Shown: positions 17,635 through 26,605 of the stretch, piece after piece
Layout of the letters: every line of letters begins with the position of its first letter
How positions within the stretch are numbered: position 1 is the stretch's first letter
Assembly (NCBI RefSeq): GCF_003114855.1
Contig: NZ_BFBB01000008.1
Coordinates: 806,001-870,000, forward strand
Source of the DNA: Leptospira ryugenii
GTDB taxonomy: Bacteria; Spirochaetota; Leptospiria; Leptospirales; Leptospiraceae
Length of the DNA stretch: 64,000 bases
Direction: 5' to 3'
Made by a program: the position numbers and the translations under genes
Notes under the pieces: generated by a model
The model's database searches: none
The model's input: only the letters and a program-made list of their open reading frames with translations
What the model was told of the DNA's origin: nothing

Positions 17635-20600
17635 ATGAAAGGCTTCTTAAGACTCTTAGTTTGCCTTTTCCTTTTTTTAAATTCCTGCCGGACAGTTCGG
17701 AGTTTACCTTTCTTTTTCTTCGCAGATTTTAGCGATCCCAATGGTCGATTGATCGTTGATACAGATTCCAATTTATTTACCTCAGAATCAGGTAGGCAGA
17801 CAAATCTTTTTGTCCGCCTCAATCGCTCTCCTCAAGGAACCGTGCGGGTCGGACCCATCCAAGTCTCAGATTCTACAGAAGGCCAGCTCCTTTCCGAAAC
17901 CTTCCTCTCTTTCGATTCTTCGAACTGGGAGAGCTTTCAATCGGTAACCTTAAAAGGGGCCGATGATAGCCTAAGTGATGGAAATGTCACCTATCAAGTA
18001 TCATTTGGTAATTGGGAAACAGAAGACAATAGTTTTAAAAACCAAGCACTACCTGTTGTTTCTGTCGTGAACACTGATGACGAAACTTCTGGAATTGCTG
18101 TCAGTCCTAGTACGGGTCTACTCACCTCAGAATCAGGAACCCAAAGTAAGCTAAGCTATGTCCTGCAAACAAAACCAATGAGGACAGTTACGATCACAGG
18201 ATTTACATCATCCAATACCAATGAAGCAACTCCACAAAACATAAGTTTAACGTTTTCTCCCGACAACTGGGATGTTCCTCAATCGATCATGGTTACAGGA
18301 GTTGATGATTCCACCATTGATGGTCCGCAAAACTATATAATATCCGCTGGTCTAAGTACCTCCGCTGATCCTTCCTACCAAGGGAAGTCCGTCCCTGTTG
18401 CAGTGGGAACCAATACAGACAATGATGCGGCTGGTTTTACCGTTGTTAGTCTAAATACCAATACAATTACAGAAGCCGGAGCATCCACTTCTTTCTTAGT
18501 GGTTTTGAATACCATTCCTACGAGCAATGTAAATATTTCATCGATGGTGGCAAGCCCCGCCACGGAAGCGGTGGTCTCTCCTTCTTCCCTCACATTTACA
18601 CCCTCAAATTGGAATGTAGCCCAAGCAGTCACTGTCTCTGGCCTCGATGATTTTGAAGCGGACGGAAATCGTACGGTGACTGTGGTTGTTTCTACGGCTA
18701 GTTCAGGCGATGCAAATTACAATGGTCTTGCGGGGCCGAGTTTCCCTTCCATTACTAACACTGATGATGACACTAGAGGTATTCTCCGTACGCCGAGTAC
18801 GGGAAATACAATCTCGGAGAATGGAGGATCGCAGATTTTTTCCATCCAATTAAACTCTAGACCTCCCGCCGGGACAACAGTCACTATTTCTGGAATCTCC
18901 AGTTCAAATCCGAGTTTAATTTCCGTGACACCTGCCACTCTTGTGTTTGATGCAAGCAATTGGAGCACTCCGCAAACCGTAACAGCAAGTGCTATCAACA
19001 ACCAGATTGATGAAGATACTCGCTCGGTAACTGTTTCTTTTGGAAGTATCGATACGAGCTCGGGGTCTCGGGATCCAGGCTATGATTCTGTGGCCATACC
19101 TTCCTCTGTAAGTTTATCGGTAACAGATGAGGACACAGCTGGGTTTACGGTCACACCGGTATCTGGTCTTGTTGTAGACGAAAACGCAGGTCCCATTAGC
19201 ACAACCTTTACCGTTGTATTGCAGTCTCAACCCACCGCAAATGTTTCGATACCATCCATTGTATCATCAAACACCTCTGAGATAACGGTTTCTCCTTCAA
19301 ACCTAACATTTACAACTTCAAATTGGAATACTCCCCAAACAGTAACCTTAACATCTGTTATTGATGGTACCTTGGACGGAAATATTGCAGTCAATATCAC
19401 CTTAGCCTCTGCAACATCAGCAGACCCAAAGTATTCTGGTCTCACTCCGTCTTCTGTCAGTGCTACTAATATTGATAGTGGTGCACCACAGGTCATCTTG
19501 CAGAACATTTCTTCCGCATTGAACTTACCAGAAGATGGGACATCAACCATTACATTTGAAATTAAGTTAGCTATCCTTCCCGGTGCGAATGTTACGATCG
19601 GTCCCATTGTGAGCTCAGACACAACAGAGGCAGTGATCTTAGATAGCAGTGGAAATCCAACAACGTCAAGAACCTTGGTTTTTGATACGACGACCAATAA
19701 TGCAGCTGGATTTACTGGGAGCAATTCAAGTGGAAGTTGGAATATGGCCCAAACCATCACCATACGTTCCGTAGCCGATCCATTTGATGACGGAGATTTA
19801 CCAGTTGATATCAACATTCCTGTGGCATCAGGATCATTTTATGCCGGTTTACGTCCAACAACTGTTATATCAGGTTATACGCCTGGAACAGGAAATCTAC
19901 GCTTGCATGTGATCGACAATGATACAAAAGGTTTTTCGATATCGAGCACAACTGTGTCTGTCACGGAAGGTGGTGCCAATGGAACCTTTACCGTTGCACT
20001 AACAGCAGCCCCTTGCAATACACCTGGCAATTTAGCAAATTGTACGGCAGGCTCCATTACAATACCATTGAGTTCCGAAACATTTACCGCGCCCGATTTT
20101 ACACAATATACATTTTCACCGTCCAGCTTAACTTTTGACCAAACCAATTGGTCAACAGCCCAGACAGTGACGATTGTGCCTGTCGATGATGCAGTGGATG
20201 AGATTGCAACAAGGTCACATACCTTGGTATTGGGTGCTGTAAGTGCTTCCGGCACTGATTTTGATGGCTTCGACCCAAGTGATGTCACCATACAGATTTC
20301 CGATAATGACAATCCTACAGCAAGAGTTACCTTTGCTCTTAGAACGGGCTCACAGGCATTCACCGCCGAAAATGGCTTACGCACTACCTACCAAATTCAA
20401 CTCGCATCACAACCATTAACTGGAAATTCTGTTTCAGTGACAGTCGCAACATCTGATAGCACTGAGGGAAGTATTTTGATATCCACCTCTCCCGATGTTT
20501 TAGCTAATTCGAATGTTTATACCTTTACAAGTGCAAACTGGAATAGTCCAGTCGATGTCGTGATTGTTGGCCAATCGGATGCCGATACTTCCAATACCGC

Positions 20601-22239
20601 CTACAACATCACGGTGGGTTCAGGATCTGAGACGGGAAGTACTGCCTCCTGGTATACGGGATTTACTGGGGCAACAGGAACTACAGCAGCTCTTATCAAT
20701 TATGATGTTGGATCCAATCCCATTACGGTTGCGACGCCTGCAAGTATGACAATGGCGGAAAACGCGGCCGCCTTCAATGTTTTTGTGTTTTTATCTCAGG
20801 CACCTACGAGCAATGTCACAATCCCGGTGAGCCGAAGTACAAGCTTTCCCTGCAGGCTTATGACTAGCCCATCAAACGTAGATCAGTTCAGTATCAGTAC
20901 GACTTTGATTACGATTACACCGGCTAACTGGAACCAATCTGGTACACACAATCGAATTACCGTCACACCAAATAACGACCCAGTAAACGATGGGAATATT
21001 TCCTGTCCGATCCAAATTGGTTGGGATGGAGCCTCAACCTACACAGCTTCAGCGGATGCATTTTTCAATGGCTTTGATCCAACAGATCCAGTCTTAACCT
21101 TAAATGACAATGATACAGCTGGTGTGGTCAGTTCCAACCTGACGCCAAGCCCGCTTGTTACCTCTGAATCAGGAGCGAGTGCGAGCTTCGGATTAAATTT
21201 AGCATCCCAACCGACAGCAAACGTGACAGTATCTCTAACTTCCAATCCTAGTAGCATCGTAAATTTTTCTTCTACAAGTTTGACTTTCACTCCTGCAAAT
21301 TATACGACAGTACAAACTGTAACCATTACGGGACAAAATATCGGGACATCTGGTGACCAATCCTATACAATTTCTCCAAGCACAACGACAGCAGAAGTAA
21401 GTACGGGTGGAACAGGTGCTAGGATCTATGATGGCACTCTCACCATCGCCTCACTTTCTGCTACCAATCGAGAATTATTGTATGATATCATCCCCTGCAC
21501 AACGGCAGTTGCTATGTCGGCATGCGGAACGAGCGCAAATGCAAGTGGTGGACTTGTGAGTTCACCCAGTCTCGTTACAACAGAAGCTGGAGGTGCAGCA
21601 AGATTTCAGATACGATTACGAGCAAGGCCAAGCTCCACTGTCAGCTTTACGATCAGCAGTTCCAATACAAATGAAGGCAGTATCTCACCTACTAGTATTA
21701 GTTTTACGACAGCCAATTGGAATACCTACCAAGAGGTGATCATAACAGGTGTGGATGATTCGGTTGTAGATGGAACGATTGCCTACCAAATTAACTTTTC
21801 TACCTTAAGTGGTGGTGGTACTGGATTTAACGGTAGTTCTTTACCTTCTGTTTCTATTAGCAATACAGATAATGACACTGCTTCCGTGATCGTAAGTCCA
21901 ACCGCAGGTTTGGTCACAACCGAAGCAGGTGGAACAGCACAATTTACGATTCAATTGAGTAGCCAACCTACAGCATCGGTCACAATCCCCCTGACTTCCT
22001 CAAACTTGACAGAAGGAACCGTTTCGCCTAGTACACTTGTCTTTGATGGAAACTGTCCAGGGGCAAATTGTTGGAGTACAGCACAGACTGTCACGATCAC
22101 TGGAGTTGATGATGCTGTGCCTCTGAGTGGCAATGCGAATTACCAAATCATCACAGGGGACATTGTGTCGACAGATCCAAACTATGGTGCGATCACTGGA
22201 ACATCAATCCCTGATGTGTCCGTGACGAACCAAGAGTAG
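17635..22239 (+). CDS. Giant lipoprotein made of twelve Calx-beta-like repeats
   Basis: The 1534-residue product has a lipoprotein signal peptide with lipobox LNSC (C18). From residue 40 to the end it consists of twelve repeats of about 111-150 residues. Each has the plan: TSESG or TEAGG start, a strand ending QPTANV, SSN..E..VSPS.LTF, the hallmark NWN.PQTVT, a GVDD...DG turn, an S.DP.Y.G segment and a closing NTDNDTAG hinge. Acidic DD and DND turns suggest calcium binding as in Calx-beta domains. It is probably displayed on the outer membrane as a long rod for adhesion or matrix contact. The stop is one base from that of the convergent TPM gene. Confidence 0.8.
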   Translation: MKGFLRLLVCLFLFLNSCRTVRSLPFFFFADFSDPNGRLIVDTDSNLFTSESGRQTNLFVRLNRSPQGTVRVGPIQVSDSTEGQLLSETFLSFDSSNWESFQSVTLKGADDSLSDGNVTYQVSFGNWETEDNSFKNQALPVVSVVNTDDETSGIAVSPSTGLLTSESGTQSKLSYVLQTKPMRTVTITGFTSSNTNEATPQNISLTFSPDNWDVPQSIMVTGVDDSTIDGPQNYIISAGLSTSADPSYQGKSVPVAVGTNTDNDAAGFTVVSLNTNTITEAGASTSFLVVLNTIPTSNVNISSMVASPATEAVVSPSSLTFTPSNWNVAQAVTVSGLDDFEADGNRTVTVVVSTASSGDANYNGLAGPSFPSITNTDDDTRGILRTPSTGNTISENGGSQIFSIQLNSRPPAGTTVTISGISSSNPSLISVTPATLVFDASNWSTPQTVTASAINNQIDEDTRSVTVSFGSIDTSSGSRDPGYDSVAIPSSVSLSVTDEDTAGFTVTPVSGLVVDENAGPISTTFTVVLQSQPTANVSIPSIVSSNTSEITVSPSNLTFTTSNWNTPQTVTLTSVIDGTLDGNIAVNITLASATSADPKYSGLTPSSVSATNIDSGAPQVILQNISSALNLPEDGTSTITFEIKLAILPGANVTIGPIVSSDTTEAVILDSSGNPTTSRTLVFDTTTNNAAGFTGSNSSGSWNMAQTITIRSVADPFDDGDLPVDINIPVASGSFYAGLRPTTVISGYTPGTGNLRLHVIDNDTKGFSISSTTVSVTEGGANGTFTVALTAAPCNTPGNLANCTAGSITIPLSSETFTAPDFTQYTFSPSSLTFDQTNWSTAQTVTIVPVDDAVDEIATRSHTLVLGAVSASGTDFDGFDPSDVTIQISDNDNPTARVTFALRTGSQAFTAENGLRTTYQIQLASQPLTGNSVSVTVATSDSTEGSILISTSPDVLANSNVYTFTSANWNSPVDVVIVGQSDADTSNTAYNITVGSGSETGSTASWYTGFTGATGTTAALINYDVGSNPITVATPASMTMAENAAAFNVFVFLSQAPTSNVTIPVSRSTSFPCRLMTSPSNVDQFSISTTLITITPANWNQSGTHNRITVTPNNDPVNDGNISCPIQIGWDGASTYTASADAFFNGFDPTDPVLTLNDNDTAGVVSSNLTPSPLVTSESGASASFGLNLASQPTANVTVSLTSNPSSIVNFSSTSLTFTPANYTTVQTVTITGQNIGTSGDQSYTISPSTTTAEVSTGGTGARIYDGTLTIASLSATNRELLYDIIPCTTAVAMSACGTSANASGGLVSSPSLVTTEAGGAARFQIRLRARPSSTVSFTISSSNTNEGSISPTSISFTTANWNTYQEVIITGVDDSVVDGTIAYQINFSTLSGGGTGFNGSSLPSVSISNTDNDTASVIVSPTAGLVTTEAGGTAQFTIQLSSQPTASVTIPLTSSNLTEGTVSPSTLVFDGNCPGANCWSTAQTVTITGVDDAVPLSGNANYQIITGDIVSTDPNYGAITGTSIPDVSVTNQE
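17752..22236 (+). repeat. Twelve tandem Calx-beta-like coding repeats
   Basis: Protein repeats begin at about residues 40, 154, 268, 383, 504, 619, 765, 896, 1026, 1161, 1302 and 1415 (approximate). Repeats 6-10 are longer because of inserts, and repeat 10 lacks the GVDD turn. Divergence at DNA level is high, so recent duplication is unlikely. Confidence 0.7.
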
Positions 22240-22240
22240 G

Positions 22241-23872
22241 TCAATAACTTCCTCCAGACCCACCCCCGCCGGAACTTCCTCCTCCAAAACTGCCTCCAGA
22301 GGAGCCGCCACCCCCACCCCCACCAGAACCACTTCCTGAACCACTCTTTCGGATCTTTGGAATGGTTAAGGTCTCTACTTTTTCAAAGCCACAGTGTTTG
22401 CATTGTCTCTCAACCTGGACCTTTCCTGAGGATGATGTCGTGGCCTTGCTGAGTATTTTACTTTTTTTGTGAAGAAAGGTTTCAAACTTACACTCTGGGC
22501 AGACCTTTATTTTGGGAAAGGATATCCCTTTCTGTATATAGGAAGGGTCAATATTGCGAAACTTTAATACTTGAATCGAGTTGCAGTTGTTACACGCCCA
22601 AACATCGTAATCAATCGAATCAATTTCTTCTTCAGCAATTTGACCACTTGAAAGATATTCATTGTCAGATATTTCATTTAGTAGAGACATTGTTGAGCCA
22701 CATTTTTTGCAATCTCTTGGCGTCTTTCGTATCTCTTTCAATTGAATGGCCAGTCTACGGAGACGGATTGGGTTGATAATCGTGTGGAGGATCACATAAA
22801 GAAAAACCGAGACAACAATGCATGGGAAGATAGAGGATTCACCGAAAAAATAATGTATGGTGAAAAGAAGTAAAAAAACTGGAAAAGCACCCAGTAAAAG
22901 ATACAACAACGGGTTTACTTTTAGAATAAAATAGTATTTTGCATTTGGGAAAGGCAATCGTTCGAAAACCTTTTGGATGAAAAATACAATAGCCGCTAAG
23001 AAGACATACCATTTTAGAAAGTTATATTTCCATTGGATCTCGTTTGCTTTTCTTTGTTCTTCCTGAAACTGGTATCTTTCTTCCGAAAGGCGGATCTCAT
23101 CGTCAGTTAAAAAATAAGCGGGGATATCTTGGGTGTTTTGGAGAATCTTTTCCAATATTTCCTTTTCTTTGTCGGAAAGGGATGTATAGGATTTGTTTCC
23201 AAAGTCATAATAGTCTGATCTCTGGTAGGTGGGATCGGATTCGTAGTCAATGTCTGGTGTCTCGGAGCTGAGGAGTTTGTCCACCTCTCTCTCAGGGTGT
23301 TGGAGGGCAGATACAAGAGCAAGGGCAGTCTCTAAATGTCCCTTTGAAAACTCATCATTGCCAAAGGCAGGAAGTGAATATGTATTGATGATCCGTTTGA
23401 CCTTTACATCTGGTAGATCCCCTTCTAATCCGTAGCCTGTTTCAATTTCGATCCGCCTTTGGTCGAGTACGTGTAGAACCAAAATGCCATTTTCTTTTCC
23501 CTTTTTGCCTATGCCCCAATGTTTGAACAAAGCAACAGCAAAGTCCTTTGGGACAAAGTCTCCAATACTCTGGCAAATTACGATGGCAATTTCATTACCA
23601 GAACGGCTTTCTTCTTCTTGCAGTACCTGGTTGATTTGGTCTTTATTCTGTAAAACATTCATGGGATCAGAAACCCAGGAACGGTCTAAGGTTTGGGGGT
23701 TGGGAATTTGGGTGACAGCCTCATCTAAACTTGCAGATGTTCCTTGGGGCTCACAGGCAATCAATAGAAGCAGTCCAAGGGAAAATAGGAACAACCGGAA
23801 TGACAAGGGCAAATGTCGGTATGGCAAAAATACTGTGTGACTTTTCAACATTGATTCAAAACGAGAGATCAT
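22241..23872 (-). CDS. TPM-domain (YgcG-like) protein with two zinc ribbons and Gly-Ser tail
   Basis: This 543-residue protein has a signal region ending in LLLIAC (C40 lipobox; C33 if the second Met starts). A TPM domain spans about residues 65-195 (WVSDPMNVL, GNEIAIVICQSIGD, GKKGKENGILVLHVLDQRRIEIETGYGLEGDLPD). Two or three TM helices lie at 283-375. Four CxxC pairs (CKKC, CNNC, CPEC, CKHC) at about 395-500 form two zinc ribbons. It ends in a Gly/Ser tail finishing GGSY. TPM proteins are membrane-associated factors linked to membrane-protein quality control; the ribbons are unusual. The ATG overlaps that of the divergent neighbour. Confidence 0.8.
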   Translation of the reverse strand: MISRFESMLKSHTVFLPYRHLPLSFRLFLFSLGLLLLIACEPQGTSASLDEAVTQIPNPQTLDRSWVSDPMNVLQNKDQINQVLQEEESRSGNEIAIVICQSIGDFVPKDFAVALFKHWGIGKKGKENGILVLHVLDQRRIEIETGYGLEGDLPDVKVKRIINTYSLPAFGNDEFSKGHLETALALVSALQHPEREVDKLLSSETPDIDYESDPTYQRSDYYDFGNKSYTSLSDKEKEILEKILQNTQDIPAYFLTDDEIRLSEERYQFQEEQRKANEIQWKYNFLKWYVFLAAIVFFIQKVFERLPFPNAKYYFILKVNPLLYLLLGAFPVFLLLFTIHYFFGESSIFPCIVVSVFLYVILHTIINPIRLRRLAIQLKEIRKTPRDCKKCGSTMSLLNEISDNEYLSSGQIAEEEIDSIDYDVWACNNCNSIQVLKFRNIDPSYIQKGISFPKIKVCPECKFETFLHKKSKILSKATTSSSGKVQVERQCKHCGFEKVETLTIPKIRKSGSGSGSGGGGGGGSSGGSFGGGSSGGGGSGGSY

Positions 23873-24383
23873 GTTTTTAGTTCCGAGCCCGTATCATTAC
23901 GATCTTTATGAAGAGTTTGTCCAGGAGAAAAAAATATACCATTTTTGGAAAATATTACTCTATGGAAGCGGATGGTTTTGTTTTCTTTTTTATATTGTCT
24001 TGGTATTCGGCTACCATGTTCGAGAGGCCAAGTTCTTCCTTCTGGATGTTTTGGGTTTGTTACTTCGTTTTTCTGGAATCGTTTTGTTTAAACAATTTGA
24101 GATTCCCAAAATTCTTTTGTATTGTCTCGACAAGGATCCTTACTTGCATCGATCTGCATGGAAAACTTTTCGAAAACATAGAGAGGAAATCCTTTTCCAT
24201 TTTTTTACGCTCTGGAAAGGTAAATTTTTCCAAAGAGAATTACTGCAAATCACAGAGGAAGAATTAACAATTCGACTCACACAACTTACGCAACGACGTT
24301 ACAATTGGAAGCGGATTTCCCTATTTTATTTTTCTTCCTTAAGTTTACTCATCATTTACATTCTAAAAATTTTACTGGGTTAA
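23871..24383 (+). CDS. Small membrane protein divergent from the TPM gene
   Basis: The 170-residue product has hydrophobic helices at about 29-48, 55-73 and 150-168, with a basic helical loop between them (WKTFRKHREEIL, TQRRYNWKR). GAGAG is positioned five bases before the ATG, supporting this start. The start codon shares two bases with the start of the opposite-strand TPM gene, so initiation of the two genes must be physically coupled or one of the starts lies further in. No family is recognised. Confidence 0.55.
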   Translation: MFLVPSPYHYDLYEEFVQEKKIYHFWKILLYGSGWFCFLFYIVLVFGYHVREAKFFLLDVLGLLLRFSGIVLFKQFEIPKILLYCLDKDPYLHRSAWKTFRKHREEILFHFFTLWKGKFFQRELLQITEEELTIRLTQLTQRRYNWKRISLFYFSSLSLLIIYILKILLG

Positions 24384-24437
24384 TCGTGTTTTCTAAATTT
24401 ACTTTCTAATTTCCTCTCGCTTTCCTTAACTGGGTTT

Positions 24438-25739
24438 ATGCAAGAACAGGAAACAAAACTACACAAATCTTTGGGACCACTCCATTTATGGGGAATTGCT
24501 GTCGGACTTGTGATCTCTGGTGATTATTTCGGCTGGAATTTCGGTTGGGGCACAGCGAGCTTTTGGGAATTTGCATTAGCTGTTCTGTTAGTTGCTCTTT
24601 TTTACATCTCCTTTGCCTTAAGTTTTACGGAACTCTCGGCTTCGATTCCACATGCCGGTGGTCCTTCCGCATATGCAGAGCGGGCTTTCGGCAGACTTGG
24701 TGGGCTTGTTTCTGGATATTTTGTATTCTGTGAATTTGCGCTGGCTCCGCCTGCGATTGCCTCAGCTCTCGGAGGATACTTTCATTTTTTGTTTCCCGAG
24801 ATTTCGATTCTTTCTGCTTCTTTACTCTTTTATATTCTTTTAGTTGGCATCAATCTCTTGGGAATCAAACAATCGGCATCCTTTGAATTGACAGTAACTT
24901 TCCTCGCTGTTTTTGGATTATTACTCTATTTAATTGCCTCATTTCCTTTCTTTTCCTGGAGAAATATTCCGGAATGGCAAGGTATAGGAAGTATCTCATG
25001 GAAGAGTTTGTTCTCTTCGATTCCATTTGCCATTTGGTTCTTTTTAGCTGTAGAGGGGGTTTCTATGGCAGCCGAAGAAGTGAAAAATCCTCAGAGAGAC
25101 ATTCCCCTGGGTTATGCGGCTGGGATTCTGACTTTGATTCTATTTGCCTTTAGTATTTTTTTTGTAACCGCCGGTGTTGTACCCACAAGTGAAATCGCAG
25201 ACAGTGAATACCCTCTTTCCTATGCATTGGGAAAGTTGTATGGAAATGGATCGCTTCTTACTCGCATATTTACTTTTATTGGACTCTTTGGTTTGATTGC
25301 ATCATTATTTGGAATTATCTTAGGATATTCTCGTTTGGTGTACGCTTTGTCCCTTTCTGGGTATCTACCTAGGTTTTTAGCAAAAGTTGACAAAAAACGC
25401 CAAGTCCCCTCCCTTGCAGTTCTTTCCTCTCTCGCAATTGGTGTCGTGTGTATTATCTTAGGAGATACTTCACAATTGGTCACGGCCAGTGCCTTGGGTG
25501 CTTGTGGAATGTACGTTCTGAGTATGCTTTCATTTTTTCAGTTACGGAAAAGCCAACCGATGCTCAATCGTCCTTACCAAACACCTCTTTATCCTTATTT
25601 ACCAGCAATGGCACTGATCTTAGGACTATTTGCTTTTTTTGCAGTATTCGTAAGTGCAATTCCCATTGCCATGTATATGTTTTTGGGATTTTTGGTTTGC
25701 CTTGTCCTATTCTGTCTAAATGGGAGAATGCAAAAATAG
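24438..25739 (+). CDS. eat: Ethanolamine-permease-like APC transporter
   Basis: This 433-residue protein has 12 hydrophobic segments and the APC-superfamily start KSLGPLHLWGIAVGLVISGDYFGWNFGWG, which closely resembles ethanolamine permeases (2.A.3.5) rather than general amino-acid permeases. ELSASIPHAGGPSAYAERAFG and FLAVEGVSMAAEEVKNPQRDIPLGY are the conserved helix 2-3 and helix 6 blocks. It probably imports ethanolamine by proton coupling. No eutBC ammonia-lyase or regulator is nearby, so ethanolamine could feed phospholipid synthesis, or the substrate could be an amino acid. A weak AT-rich hairpin (25733-25754) overlaps its stop and that of the convergent gene. Confidence 0.8.
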   Translation: MQEQETKLHKSLGPLHLWGIAVGLVISGDYFGWNFGWGTASFWEFALAVLLVALFYISFALSFTELSASIPHAGGPSAYAERAFGRLGGLVSGYFVFCEFALAPPAIASALGGYFHFLFPEISILSASLLFYILLVGINLLGIKQSASFELTVTFLAVFGLLLYLIASFPFFSWRNIPEWQGIGSISWKSLFSSIPFAIWFFLAVEGVSMAAEEVKNPQRDIPLGYAAGILTLILFAFSIFFVTAGVVPTSEIADSEYPLSYALGKLYGNGSLLTRIFTFIGLFGLIASLFGIILGYSRLVYALSLSGYLPRFLAKVDKKRQVPSLAVLSSLAIGVVCIILGDTSQLVTASALGACGMYVLSMLSFFQLRKSQPMLNRPYQTPLYPYLPAMALILGLFAFFAVFVSAIPIAMYMFLGFLVCLVLFCLNGRMQK

Positions 25740-25747
25740 ATTGTTTA

Positions 25748-26584
25748 CTATTTTCTTTTATTTAACTGCTGTAAGTCGGACTCAAGGTCCTGTAAATCTT
25801 TTTGTTCTTGGATTTTTTCAATTTCGTCCCATTGTTTGGTATCCGATACCTGTCTATCTTTGATTCTTTGGATATCGAGATCAGAGAGAAGGTGATAGCC
25901 TTGGCCATCACAGGTTTCTATGATAAGTGTCTTTCTTGTAATCGTTGTGAAGAAGGCCCCGATCGCTGTTACCAAGATATCCATGTTAGTTGAATATTGT
26001 GAAATGCGAATGGGTTTACCATCCTTTGGGATTAAACTTTTTAGATCGGGCTCTTTGAAACGAAAGGATCCAAATAACCAAAAATACTCTGGGTATTCAG
26101 AATATTTTTTACAATTTTGGGATAAGTTCGCTAATATGATGGTTTGCTCAGGATTGGGTGTCGCGAGAACAAAAGAGTTTCTGATACTCGAACTGTAAGG
26201 ATTGGTATTTGAAGGTTCTGATTTTTGGAGATTTGCCAAATACTCTTCTTCCTTTTTTAGTCTTTCTTTTTCCTTTTCTTCCAAAAGTTTCTGTTTCGCA
26301 AGCTCTCTTTTGGTTATTTCTTGTTGTCTGATTTTTTGCTCTTCCTCTTCTGAAATATCTTTGTAGACAATCTTCAAAACAGATTTTTTGGGCAAAACGT
26401 ACTGTTTTCCCTCAATACTTTGCACTTCGACTGTATCGATATTTTGCCCGGTTACATGGCCTTTGATGACTCTGCCTTGTTTTAAAATAACTGTCTCAAC
26501 AGAGTGTAAAGGTTTAAAAACAATCAGATAAAATAATATAGTGATAAATGTTTTGTGGTACTTGGGTAACAAAGGCGAATCCAA
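25748..26584 (-). CDS. Secreted protein with Sm-like N-terminal strand region and charged coiled coil
   Basis: The 278-residue product starts at TTG 26584, the only start that keeps the hydrophobic N-terminus (FITILFYLIVFKPLHS). Residues 30-65 read TVILKQGRVIKGHVTGQNIDTVEVQSIEGKQYVLPKKSVLKIVY, a pattern common to small beta domains in Leptospira surface proteins. Residues 75-125 are a very charged EK-rich coiled coil. The C-terminal part has WLFGSFRF and two short hydrophobic stretches. The pattern suggests an envelope-localised protein; the function is unknown. It lies 21 bases downstream of the adenylate cyclase gene on the same strand and may share its mRNA. Confidence 0.55.
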   Translation of the reverse strand: MDSPLLPKYHKTFITILFYLIVFKPLHSVETVILKQGRVIKGHVTGQNIDTVEVQSIEGKQYVLPKKSVLKIVYKDISEEEEQKIRQQEITKRELAKQKLLEEKEKERLKKEEEYLANLQKSEPSNTNPYSSSIRNSFVLATPNPEQTIILANLSQNCKKYSEYPEYFWLFGSFRFKEPDLKSLIPKDGKPIRISQYSTNMDILVTAIGAFFTTITRKTLIIETCDGQGYHLLSDLDIQRIKDRQVSDTKQWDEIEKIQEQKDLQDLESDLQQLNKRK

Positions 26585-26605
26585 TCAAATCGTAAGATAT
26601 GGAAA

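Noticed and set aside
19227..20384. Long antisense frames (about 196 and 169 residues) inside the Calx-beta-like gene
   Set aside because: They arise from the repeat composition on the opposite strand; no start signal, no recognisable domain.
25733..25754. Bidirectional terminator between the permease and the convergent gene
   Set aside because: The only stem, AAAATAG with CTATTTT, is seven AT-dominated pairs and overlaps both stop codons; too weak to call.
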